In this document: positions 1 to 7,336 of the stretch, one piece after another
Position numbering within the stretch: position 1 is the stretch's first letter
Layout of the letters: each line of letters starts with the position of its first letter
Source: DASWIV01 sp036397475
GTDB lineage: Bacteria; JAJVIF01; JAPKYR01
Assembly: GCA_036397475.1 (NCBI GenBank)
Contig: DASWIV010000174.1
Coordinates: forward strand, 1-16,659
Reading direction: 5' to 3'
DNA: 16,659 bases
Program-made: the position numbers and the translations under genes
Notes under the pieces: generated by a model
Seen by the model: only the letters and a program-made list of their open reading frames with translations
What the model was told of the DNA's origin: nothing
Database searches by the model: none

Positions 1-32
1 CCATAATTTCTCAGGAGTCATGGAGTTCGTCG

Positions 33-61
33 TTGACAAAACGTAAGTCGCGGGCTATTAT
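33..61 (+). promoter_or_regulatory. Sigma-70-type promoter of the ArsR-rhodanese/RND operon
   Basis: A perfect -35 hexamer TTGACA (33-38) is followed after exactly 17 bases by TATTAT (56-61), one base from the -10 consensus. The predicted transcript start is near 68, only 13 bases before the TTG at 82 and about 25 before the ATG at 94. That favours the ATG as the first codon, although no Shine-Dalgarno is visible for either. This is the strongest promoter-like sequence in the window and stands directly in front of the four co-directional genes ending at 5244. Confidence 0.75.
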
Positions 62-79
62 TCAAGAAATCAATTGAAT
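60..79. promoter_or_regulatory. Candidate autoregulatory operator (ATTCAA-N8-TTGAAT)
   Basis: Inverted hexamers ATTCAA (60-65) and TTGAAT (74-79) overlap the end of the -10 box and the predicted transcript start. A further direct copy of TTGAAT lies at 82-87. ArsR/SmtB regulators are known to bind imperfect dyads with TTCA/TGAA-type cores over their own promoters, so this fits autorepression by the downstream protein. The dyad is seen directly; the binding is inferred. Confidence 0.45.
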
Positions 80-93
80 TATTGAATAGCGAT

Positions 94-786
94 ATGGGCG
101 AACTGACACGAAATTATAAGAATACGCTATACAAGCTCTTCGCGAGAATCGGAAGAGCGCTCTCAAGCCCAAGAAGGATCGAGATCCTGGAGATCCTCAA
201 CCAGGGCGAGAGAACTGTAGAGGTAATCGCGCATGAGACAGGCATGAGCGTCGCGAACGCATCGCAGCATCTTCAGATCCTGAAAAATGCGAATGTGGTA
301 GATACCAGCAGGGACGGACTCCATGTCACCTATAGAATTGCCGACAGCGATGTATCGGACTTCGTCAGAAGCTTAAGGAAAGTCGCTGTCAATCATCTCG
401 CGGAAGTCGAATCGTTGAAAGATGGATATCTGGCGGGAAAATCCGGACTTCATCCAATCACTACAGAAGAAGGAACGAGCCGACTTAAACGAGGAAAAGC
501 GGTACTGCTGGATGTCCGTCCGAAAGAAGAATACCAGGCGGCACATCTTCCCGACGCCATCTCTATCCCACTTGATGAATTAAAAAAGCGGCATGGCGAG
601 CTTCCAAAAAACAAGGACATAATCGCCTACTGCCGCGGGCCGTTCTGTCTCCTTGCAGTTCAAGCGGTTGAGATCCTCAGGCATAAGGGCTTCAAAGCAG
701 ACTGGATCGAGGATGGAGTGCTGGAGTGGAAAGAAGCCGGCAGGAAAGATGAATCATCGAAACGAAAGACATTAGCGACAAAGTAA
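94..786 (+). CDS. ArsR-type HTH regulator fused to a rhodanese domain
   Basis: A winged-HTH DNA-binding domain fills roughly the first 100 residues, with a dimerisation/HTH core of the ArsR/SmtB kind (LSSPRRIEILEIL, then NASQHLQILKNANVV). A rhodanese domain follows from about residue 120, with the entry motif LLDVRPKEEYQAAHLP and a persulfide-accepting loop YCRGPFCL. The only two cysteines lie in that loop, so the HTH carries neither a thiolate metal site nor the Cys pair of SqrR/BigR-type sulfide sensors. Sensing, if by sulfur, would have to go through the rhodanese loop. ATG at 94 is preferred over TTG at 82 because of the predicted transcript start; the TTG would add four residues (234 aa). 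The gene is first in an operon, 20 bp before the RND pump, so it probably controls that operon. The fusion architecture is known, but its inducer here is unknown. Confidence 0.88.
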   Translation: MGELTRNYKNTLYKLFARIGRALSSPRRIEILEILNQGERTVEVIAHETGMSVANASQHLQILKNANVVDTSRDGLHVTYRIADSDVSDFVRSLRKVAVNHLAEVESLKDGYLAGKSGLHPITTEEGTSRLKRGKAVLLDVRPKEEYQAAHLPDAISIPLDELKKRHGELPKNKDIIAYCRGPFCLLAVQAVEILRHKGFKADWIEDGVLEWKEAGRKDESSKRKTLATK

Positions 787-806
787 CCTCCACCAGGAGA
801 TCTTAG

Positions 807-3113
807 ATGCTCGAAAGAATCGTCAAATACTCCATGGACAAGCCGTATGTGATCCTCGTCGTAATCTTAGCGCTGTCCATCGTTTTCGTATTACAATTTC
901 CGAAGATCCACATCGATACTGATCCCGAGAACATGCTTGAGCCGGACCAGCCGGACCGTGTGTTCTATGACAGAGTTAAAGACGAGTTCGGCATCAACGA
1001 TCTCCTGGTTGTCGGTATTGTAGACGATGGAGGAGTGTTCACTCCCGAATCGCTCGAAAAGATCAAAACCTCGATAGATGAAATCTCCAAAATAGATGGA
1101 GTAATTATCGCGGATATAATCAGCCTGACCACGACCGACAATGTGAAGTCGGTCGGAGGATTCCTTGAGATACGCCCGGTAATGGGCGATATCCCTCAGA
1201 CTGAAGAAGCGATCCAGAGCCTCCGGAATGATATCGCAGAGAATCCTTTTCTTCACGAGAAGATCGCATCGGATGACGGCACTGCTGTCGCGATTTATAT
1301 TCCGATCGAACAAAAGAACCAAAGCTACAGAATCGCGGGAGAGATCAGGGAGGTTCTCGACAACAATCTCCTTTCCGGACAGGAATACCATCTCGCGGGA
1401 CTTCCGGTCGCCGAGGATACATTCGGGCACGAGATGTTCATACAGATGGGGATTGTCGCGCCCATCGCGTTTATAGTAATTCTTTTATTAGTAGCATTCC
1501 TGTTCAGGCAGACAGCGTTTCTCCTGCCGCTTGGACTTCACGCGATGCTGGCAGTTATCTGGTCGATGGGTCTTCTAATCGGGACCGGGAATATCGTGCA
1601 CATTATGAGCTCGATGATTCCGGTTTTTCTGATGCCTATCGCGATCCTGGATGATGTCCATGTCCTCAGCGAATTTTTCGATAAGTACCGGAAAATCGGC
1701 GACAAGCGACAGGCTTTGATCGAGGCACTTCGGCCGTTATATAAGCCCATGCTGTTCACATCACTGACATCGGGAATCGGATTCGCGTCGCTCATGCTCG
1801 CCGATATCCCGCCGGTTCGGTTGTTCGGGTTGTTTGTCGGATTCGGGATCATGGTCGCGTGGGTTATGACGATCACCATGCTGCCCGCGATGATCAGCCT
1901 GATGAATGACGAAAAATTGAAGAGTGGGCTTGTTTCGACAGGCAATATTTCGGACCGGTGGATCGATTCATCTCTCAGATCGATCGGGCGAGTAGCGTTC
2001 AACAAAGCGTCAGCAGTGCTGGCGGCTGCCGTGATTGCGACAATCCTCGGGATTGTCGGCGTCAGCAGGATCAACATCAATGACAACCCGGTCAAATGGT
2101 TCAAGCCAGGCCACGAGATGCGAATCGCCGACACTGTTATGAATAAACTGTTTGGCGGAACGTACATGGTGTACCTGGTTGTCGAAGGCGACGGCGAAGG
2201 CGCGATGAAAAATCCCGAAGTGGTGAATTACATCGATTCAATGCAGAAAGAGCTGGAATCGAATCCGCTTGTCGGGAAGACGTCATCGATAGCCGATATA
2301 GTCAGGCGAATCAATTTTGTCCTTCACGATAATGACCCCGCGTGGGATATAGTGCCGGATTCATCGGATGCTGTCGGCCAGTTTCTTTTCCTGTTCCAGT
2401 CATCGGGCGACCCTAATGATCTCGATAATTTCATCGATCTTGATTCGACCAAGGCGAACATATGGATCCAGATGAAGGGCGGCGACAACCGTATGATGCA
2501 CGGTGTCGAAAACCAGGTTTCAGCATTCATCGCCGCGAATCCTCCGCCAGACGGGATCTTGGTCACATGGTCGGGGCTTACATACATCAATATGGTATGG
2601 CAGACGCTGATGGTCTCGGGCATGCTCAAGGCTGTATTCTCGAGTTTTATCGTGGTCTTCTTCCTCATGATGATCGGATTCAGGTCGGTCTCGCTCGCGG
2701 CGCTTTCGATGGCGCCGCTCACGGTCGGAATCTTACTCTCCTATGGCCTTGCCGGATGGCTCGGGAAAGATTATGACATGCCAATCGCGGTGTGTTCATC
2801 GCTGGCGCTGGGTCTTTCGATAGATTTCGCCATACATTTCATATCGAGATACCGTACGCGATTCGAAATATCACACGACACAAAAGACACATCGGAATAC
2901 ATGTTCAACGAGCCGGGACGGGCGATCACGCGTAACGCAATCGTTATCGCTTTCGGATTCCTGCCCCTGGTCGCATCGACTCTCACGCCGTACATCACGG
3001 TCGGAGTTTTCTTCGCGATCCTCATGATCGCCAGCACGCTTACTACACTATTTATTCTCCCGTCGGCGCTCAAATTTATCGCGCCGAGGGTGATCCGTGG
3101 AGGATCGAAATGA
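807..3113 (+). CDS. RND-superfamily (MMPL/SSD-type) inner-membrane exporter
   Basis: This 768-residue protein has the duplicated RND plan. TM1 (about 13-32) is followed by a periplasmic loop of about 180 residues. TM2-6 (about 213-365) come next, then TM7 (about 402-422), a second large periplasmic loop, and TM8-12 (about 600-760). Acidic residues sit where RND pumps place their proton relay: D282-D283 in TM4 (ILDDVHVL) and D673 in TM10 (GLSIDFAIHF). At about 770 residues with modest loops it resembles the MMPL/HpnN-like group, which moves lipids and other hydrophobic molecules, rather than the 1,000-residue AcrB-type drug pumps. No separate membrane-fusion adaptor or TolC-like channel is seen nearby. 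The start is an ATG with AGGAGA (795-800) six bases upstream. The stop overlaps the next gene's ATG by four bases, so translation is probably coupled. The substrate cannot be read from sequence. Confidence 0.92.
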   Translation: MLERIVKYSMDKPYVILVVILALSIVFVLQFPKIHIDTDPENMLEPDQPDRVFYDRVKDEFGINDLLVVGIVDDGGVFTPESLEKIKTSIDEISKIDGVIIADIISLTTTDNVKSVGGFLEIRPVMGDIPQTEEAIQSLRNDIAENPFLHEKIASDDGTAVAIYIPIEQKNQSYRIAGEIREVLDNNLLSGQEYHLAGLPVAEDTFGHEMFIQMGIVAPIAFIVILLLVAFLFRQTAFLLPLGLHAMLAVIWSMGLLIGTGNIVHIMSSMIPVFLMPIAILDDVHVLSEFFDKYRKIGDKRQALIEALRPLYKPMLFTSLTSGIGFASLMLADIPPVRLFGLFVGFGIMVAWVMTITMLPAMISLMNDEKLKSGLVSTGNISDRWIDSSLRSIGRVAFNKASAVLAAAVIATILGIVGVSRININDNPVKWFKPGHEMRIADTVMNKLFGGTYMVYLVVEGDGEGAMKNPEVVNYIDSMQKELESNPLVGKTSSIADIVRRINFVLHDNDPAWDIVPDSSDAVGQFLFLFQSSGDPNDLDNFIDLDSTKANIWIQMKGGDNRMMHGVENQVSAFIAANPPPDGILVTWSGLTYINMVWQTLMVSGMLKAVFSSFIVVFFLMMIGFRSVSLAALSMAPLTVGILLSYGLAGWLGKDYDMPIAVCSSLALGLSIDFAIHFISRYRTRFEISHDTKDTSEYMFNEPGRAITRNAIVIAFGFLPLVASTLTPYITVGVFFAILMIASTLTTLFILPSALKFIAPRVIRGGSK

Positions 3114-3922
3114 CAAGAACAATTTTAATAACAATCGTAATGATCATTTTGCTGAGTGGAGCCGGGTCGGCGCAGAATGCTGAATTGTCGGCATCGGAAA
3201 TTTATGCCAAGGCACAACTCGCGCTTTATTACCAGGGCGATGACATGAAAGCCAGTCTGACAATGAAACTCGTAAGCGATGGCGGAGGAGTTCAGACCCG
3301 GGAATTGACGATGCTCAGGATCGATGAGTCTGATGGCGGCGACCAGAAGTATTTCATTTATTTCCATGAACCGGGCGATGTAAGGCGGATGACCTTCATG
3401 GTGCATAAATATGCTGAGACGGAAGATGACCGGTGGATATTCGTACCGGCAGTCGACCTTGTAAGGCGTATTTCCGCCGATGACAAGTACTCGAGCTTTG
3501 TCGGTTCAGACTTTACGTATGAAGATGTTTCGGGTCGAAATGTCGAAGAGGATACTCACACGCTGCTCAGGACAGAGACATACAACGGCAGTGAATGCCA
3601 TGTGATCCAGAGCATTCCGAAGGGCTCGGCGCCATACACGAAACAGATTTCGTGGATCGATTCCACGGACTTTATTCCACTCAAGGAAGAATATTACGAC
3701 GCGCAGAATGAGCTCTACAGGATGTTTTCGGCTGATTCGATTCAGAAAGTGACATCCGATGGCATGTCTTATCCGACCGTCATGGTCAGGACGATGGACA
3801 ATGTCAAAACCGGCCACAGCACGGTCGTTACATATAGCAGTGTCAGCTATGACATCGATCTCAACAGCGATGATTTCAGCGAGAGGTATATGAGAAATCC
3901 GCCGAGAGAATGGATCGACTGA
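3110..3922 (+). CDS. Periplasmic LolA-like (outer membrane lipoprotein-sorting) protein
   Basis: The 270-residue product starts with a Sec signal peptide (about 1-21, ending GSA before QNAEL). The mature part has a conserved block at about 106-143, with DDRWIFVPA, LVRRISADDKYSSF and VGSDFTYEDVSGR. That block is characteristic of the LolA-like family often annotated 'outer membrane lipoprotein-sorting protein'. Members have a half-barrel fold suited to carrying a lipid or acyl chain across the periplasm and commonly sit beside MMPL/RND pumps. The gene begins in an ATGA overlap with the RND stop. It is not expected to be the housekeeping LolA, which is shorter and lies elsewhere. I infer that it shuttles the pump's hydrophobic cargo towards the barrel protein encoded next. 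Confidence 0.85.
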   Translation: MTRTILITIVMIILLSGAGSAQNAELSASEIYAKAQLALYYQGDDMKASLTMKLVSDGGGVQTRELTMLRIDESDGGDQKYFIYFHEPGDVRRMTFMVHKYAETEDDRWIFVPAVDLVRRISADDKYSSFVGSDFTYEDVSGRNVEEDTHTLLRTETYNGSECHVIQSIPKGSAPYTKQISWIDSTDFIPLKEEYYDAQNELYRMFSADSIQKVTSDGMSYPTVMVRTMDNVKTGHSTVVTYSSVSYDIDLNSDDFSERYMRNPPREWID

Positions 3923-3981
3923 GAGGCGGTTCGGATGACGGAATCAGGAAGATCGAGTACCAGCCTTTAGAGATAACCATC

Positions 3982-5244
3982 ATGAGAAAGCTGTTTCTCA
4001 TAAATGTCTTGGCCCTGGTGATCGAGATAGCATCGCCTGCTTACGCAGGCGAGGTGGATGTCGAGCGGTATGGTTTCTGGATGGGGATTCTATCCGGACG
4101 GTACACGCATAATCAAGATGCAGGTCCGAGCGATGACTTCCTTCTCTGGGAAGAGCGATACAGGACCGACCTCACGTTCTGGCCGGAAGATATCGATGCG
4201 ATGGGGCGACTGAAGATCGATGCGATTCACGATGGCGTTGATAATGATTTCCGGGTAGAAGTTCGCGAAGGGTATATCGATTATTACACCGACGCGTATG
4301 ATTTCAGGATCGGGCGGCAGGTCGCGACATGGGGAGTCGGGGATCTGATCTTCATCAACGACTGGTTTCCCAAGAACTGGGAATCCTTTTTTGCCGGACG
4401 ACCTCTAGAGTATTTAAAGACGGGAGTGGATGGCGTACGTGCGCGGTACTCATCGAGCGATTACAGCTGGGAGATTTATCTGGTGCCGTTTTTCACTCCC
4501 GACCAGCTGCCGTCCTCGGACCGATTTTACTTTTTCGATCCGCTCAGCACTGTGCCGACGCGGGTAGAAGATAAGCCGGATTTCGACCTGAGCAATACGG
4601 AGATCGGATTCCGGCTGTATGGGCGGATCGAGGATTTCGATGTCGCCCTATATCATTATCGGGGATTCTGGCGAAACCCGGGATTTAAGCTCGATGATCC
4701 GGCGATGCCATCGATGGTGACAATGTATTACCCGGAGCTTTCAACCTATGGCTTCAGCGCGCAGGGAAGCGCGTACGAGGGGATAGTGAGTTTCGAAGCG
4801 GGGTATTATCATTCGAGAAGCGATTCCGCGGGAACAAATCCGTTCATTCCGAATTCGCAGCTCCGATTTCTGGTCGGGTATGATAGAGACCTCGACAGCG
4901 ATACACATCTTGGCCTTCAATATTATATTGAACTCATGCAGGATCACGGGGCGTATGTCGCAAATCTTCCGGATGGATTCCCGTCGCAGGGACAATACCG
5001 TGATACTTTCACAATAAGATTAGACAAGTGGTACCAGTACCGAACGCTGAATCTCGCGCTGTTCGCGTTTTTCAGTCCTAAAGACGACGATTATCTCGTG
5101 CAGCCGTCGATCACGTATAAGTTCGAGGATAATTTGACCGGAGTCATCGGGGCGAATATTTTCGGGGGAGAGAGCGGGACGTCGTTCCTTGGGCAGTTCG
5201 ACAAGAACGACAACCTGTTCGTATCGTTCAGGTATGATTTTTAA
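3982..5244 (+). CDS. Outer-membrane beta-barrel protein (DUF1302/alginate-export-like)
   Basis: Starting at ATG 3982 the protein has 420 residues and a typical signal peptide (MRKLFLINVLALVIEIASPAYA, then G). An in-frame ATG at 3910 would put 24 hydrophilic residues before it and overlap the previous gene, so 3982 is chosen, although its ribosome site is weak. The mature part alternates aromatic and polar residues in strand-like runs and ends VSFRYDF; a C-terminal Phe is the usual BAM insertion signal. A block at about 109-133 (RIGRQVATWGVGD, then NDWFPKNW) resembles the 'GRQ..WG..D' signature of DUF1302-like barrels found beside RND/LolA-like genes. The likely role is the outer-membrane port or docking partner of the system. 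It is the last gene before the terminator at 5282. Confidence 0.82.
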   Translation: MRKLFLINVLALVIEIASPAYAGEVDVERYGFWMGILSGRYTHNQDAGPSDDFLLWEERYRTDLTFWPEDIDAMGRLKIDAIHDGVDNDFRVEVREGYIDYYTDAYDFRIGRQVATWGVGDLIFINDWFPKNWESFFAGRPLEYLKTGVDGVRARYSSSDYSWEIYLVPFFTPDQLPSSDRFYFFDPLSTVPTRVEDKPDFDLSNTEIGFRLYGRIEDFDVALYHYRGFWRNPGFKLDDPAMPSMVTMYYPELSTYGFSAQGSAYEGIVSFEAGYYHSRSDSAGTNPFIPNSQLRFLVGYDRDLDSDTHLGLQYYIELMQDHGAYVANLPDGFPSQGQYRDTFTIRLDKWYQYRTLNLALFAFFSPKDDDYLVQPSITYKFEDNLTGVIGANIFGGESGTSFLGQFDKNDNLFVSFRYDF

Positions 5245-5281
5245 TACCGACCATTCAGCCAGCTTTATGACATTGACCGGA

Positions 5282-5309
5282 AGTCCCGCAGCGTTCGGGA
5301 CTATTTTTT
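5282..5309 (+). terminator. Intrinsic terminator closing the exporter operon
   Basis: AGTCCCG (5282-5288) and CGGGACT (5296-5302) form a perfect 7-bp GC-rich stem with a 7-base loop, followed by A and six T residues (5304-5309). It lies 37 bases after the barrel gene's stop. It therefore marks the end of the operon and separates it from the propeller remnant that follows. Confidence 0.88.
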
Positions 5310-5311
5310 CT

Positions 5312-5974
5312 TTCCACGAGGATATACACTGGTCGATGGGACAACAGGATGCTTTCATTATTAAAATGCATCCATCGGGTAACTATCTCGGCGGTGTTCC
5401 TTTCGGCGGGACAGGATCCGATTATTGCAATAGTGTAGACATAGGCAATGGATTTGTCTATGCGTGCGGGACCTATGTGGGGTCAGTAGATTTTGATCCC
5501 GGTGCGGGAAATAATACCTATGTGTCAAATGGCGATTCAGATTGCTGGCTTTCAAGATTCGACGAAGATTTGAATTACTGGTGGTCGCGTTCGTGGGGTG
5601 GAACCGGACCGGATAATACGTACCATCTGCCGGCAACGCCTGCCGAAGATATCTATATAACTGGATATTTCAACGACACCGTCGATTTCGATCCCAATTT
5701 TGGAATTGACGAATATACATCGGCAGGCTCGTGGGACGCGTATCTCCTGAAGATTGTGAGTGTTGGAAATTACGGCTGGACCCGGACAGTTGGCGGTCCA
5801 AACACCGAACGCGGAATGGCTGCAGGAGTCGGTCCTGGGGATTATGTATTTTTTACAGGCTCGTACTCTTCAACAGCTGATTTCGCTCCGCCCACTTCGC
5901 CGCCCGATGAACACACTTCAGCCGGACAGTAGGACGCATTTCTGGTAAAGTACGACCAGGATGGATCATGGTAA
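5312..5974 (+). pseudogene. Truncated, nonsense-mutated delta-propeller repeat protein
   Basis: One reading frame directly after the terminator encodes tandem repeats of about 65 residues. They open with DAFIIKMHPSGN, DCWLSRFDEDLN, DAYLLKIVSVGN and DAFLVKYDQDGSW, and carry internal VDFDP and GGTG signatures like bacterial SBBP-type propellers on secreted or surface proteins. The copy has no signal peptide and no convincing start; the first ATG, at 5336, has no good ribosome site. The fourth repeat is separated by an in-frame TAG at 5930-5932. In repeat one the equivalent position reads GQQDAF, so the TAG probably arose from CAG by one C-to-T change. The frame then closes at TAA 5972-5974. With about three and a half repeats left, it looks like a 5'-deleted internal/3' fragment. 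A short expressed protein from 5336 to 5932 cannot be fully excluded. Confidence 0.72.
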
Positions 5975-6006
5975 CTGAAGGAAATAAATAGTCATAATAT
6001 CGGTCC

Positions 6007-6038
6007 GTAAGTGGATTAGTCATTTTCAATTCACTTAC
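6007..6038 (+). promoter_or_regulatory. Leader hairpin just upstream of the DEAD-box helicase start
   Basis: GTAAGTGGATT (6007-6017) and AATTCACTTAC (6028-6038) pair at 10 of 11 positions around a 10-base loop. The hairpin ends ten bases before the TTG start at 6049. It has no T-run, so it is not an intrinsic terminator. It could be an operator or an RNA element controlling helicase translation. A TACAAT hexamer at 6036-6041 overlaps the right arm, but no matching -35 box is seen. Confidence 0.35.
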
Positions 6039-6048
6039 AATAGCCCTA

Positions 6049-7308
6049 TTGAAGTTCATTGACCTAAATTTGATTGAGCCTATCCTCAAAGCTGTCGACG
6101 AGGAAGGTTATACCGAGCCGACACCTATCCAAATACAGGTGATTCCTCACCTGCTAAATGGACGAGATTTAATGGGCTGCGCTCAGACCGGAACGGGTAA
6201 AACCGCCGCTTTCGCGCTTCCAATTATCCAGAAGATCGCTGGTGAAAAGCCTCGTGGAAAAGATCGCCCGATTCGCGCGCTCGTGCTTGCCCCGACTCGT
6301 GAGCTCGCGACACAGATCCATGAAAGGTTCAATGCTTACGGCAGGCATACTGGGTTACATGGAGCCGTTATATATGGTGGGGTAAGCCAGAGGCGACAGG
6401 AAAAAGAGTTAGCAGGAGGAGTAGACATTGTCATCGCTACTCCGGGACGTCTTCTGGATCTCATAAATCAGAAACTGCTGACATTAAAAAATATCGAATA
6501 TCTTGTCCTTGACGAAGCCGACAGGATGCTCGATATGGGATTTATAAAAGATATCCGCGCGATAATCGGCATGGTTCCCAAAAACCGCCAGACATTGCTG
6601 TTTTCGGCGACGCTTCCGGACGATATTGTCAGGTTCGCGCAGACGATTCTCAGAGATCCGATCTCCGTCTCGGCGACTCCCGAGGTCCCTACCGTAGAAG
6701 CTATCGAGCAGAAAGTGTACTTCGTAGAGAGAGAGAACAAGGCCGATTTACTCTATTACCTGGTGAATAAGCCGGAAAATTTCCGGGTGCTGGTGTTCTG
6801 TGAGACGAAATTTACGGTTGATGTGGTCGAGGGACGTCTGAACAGAATTGACGCAGAGGAAATGAAAAAAGCCGGGAAAAAAAGAAAATACCGGATAGTC
6901 GAAGCGATTCATTCAGACAAGAGCCAGAGGGCGCGAGAGCGTGCAATGGACAGGTTCAAAAATGGCGAAATCCAGGTTCTTGTCGCGACCGATATAGCCG
7001 CACGTGGAATAGATGTGGAGGATATCGACCTGGTGGTCAATTACGATTTTCCGAAAGAGGCGGAGATCTACGTGCACCGCATCGGAAGAACCGGACGTGC
7101 AGGAGCGAGCGGAATCGCGATTTCATTCTGCACCATTCTCGACCGCCTTGTCCTTCCGGACATTGAGATTTTCCAGAACCGACATCTGGATGTTGTGGAC
7201 GACCATCCGTACAAATCTGACACTGCCCCCTCGAAGCCAACAATTCTGGACGCGAGAAAGCGTGCGAAAAAGAGCGCCAGCCTTCGCCGCAGGAGAAGAA
7301 GAAGGTAA
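6049..7308 (+). CDS. rhlE: DEAD-box ATP-dependent RNA helicase, RhlE-like
   Basis: All core motifs are present in this 419-residue protein: Q motif with F3 and GYTEPTPIQ (20-28), Walker A AQTGTGKT (45-52), PTRELA (82-87), TPGR (131-134), DEAD (155-158), SAT (186-188), ATDIAARGID (313-322) and HRIGRTGRAG (343-352). The very basic tail (RKRAKKSASLRRRRRRR, 403-419) fits nonspecific RNA binding. The start is TTG. An in-frame TAA lies at 5995, there is no ATG or GTG between it and the Q motif, and translation from TTG restores the usual RhlE N-terminus. Two oddities stand out: extra charged residues at about 263-284, and HSDKSQ where RhlE proteins usually have HG(N/D)KSQ. RhlE-type helicases remodel rRNA or mRNA in ribosome assembly and RNA decay. 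It converges with moxR and has no operon partner. Confidence 0.93.
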   Translation: MKFIDLNLIEPILKAVDEEGYTEPTPIQIQVIPHLLNGRDLMGCAQTGTGKTAAFALPIIQKIAGEKPRGKDRPIRALVLAPTRELATQIHERFNAYGRHTGLHGAVIYGGVSQRRQEKELAGGVDIVIATPGRLLDLINQKLLTLKNIEYLVLDEADRMLDMGFIKDIRAIIGMVPKNRQTLLFSATLPDDIVRFAQTILRDPISVSATPEVPTVEAIEQKVYFVERENKADLLYYLVNKPENFRVLVFCETKFTVDVVEGRLNRIDAEEMKKAGKKRKYRIVEAIHSDKSQRARERAMDRFKNGEIQVLVATDIAARGIDVEDIDLVVNYDFPKEAEIYVHRIGRTGRAGASGIAISFCTILDRLVLPDIEIFQNRHLDVVDDHPYKSDTAPSKPTILDARKRAKKSASLRRRRRRR

Positions 7309-7336
7309 ATTGGCGTAATTATGAGATGGCACTGGC

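Noticed and set aside
2..46. Open frame ending HNFSGVMEFVVDKT-stop at 44-46, possibly the 3' end of an upstream gene
   Set aside because: Only 14 codons are visible and they match no family I recognise. The -35 box of the next promoter lies in it. It may be real but cannot be supported.
5189..5335. Reading the propeller frame as a complete gene starting at 5189
   Set aside because: The first codons overlap the barrel gene and run through the intrinsic terminator, and the sequence there is not propeller-like.
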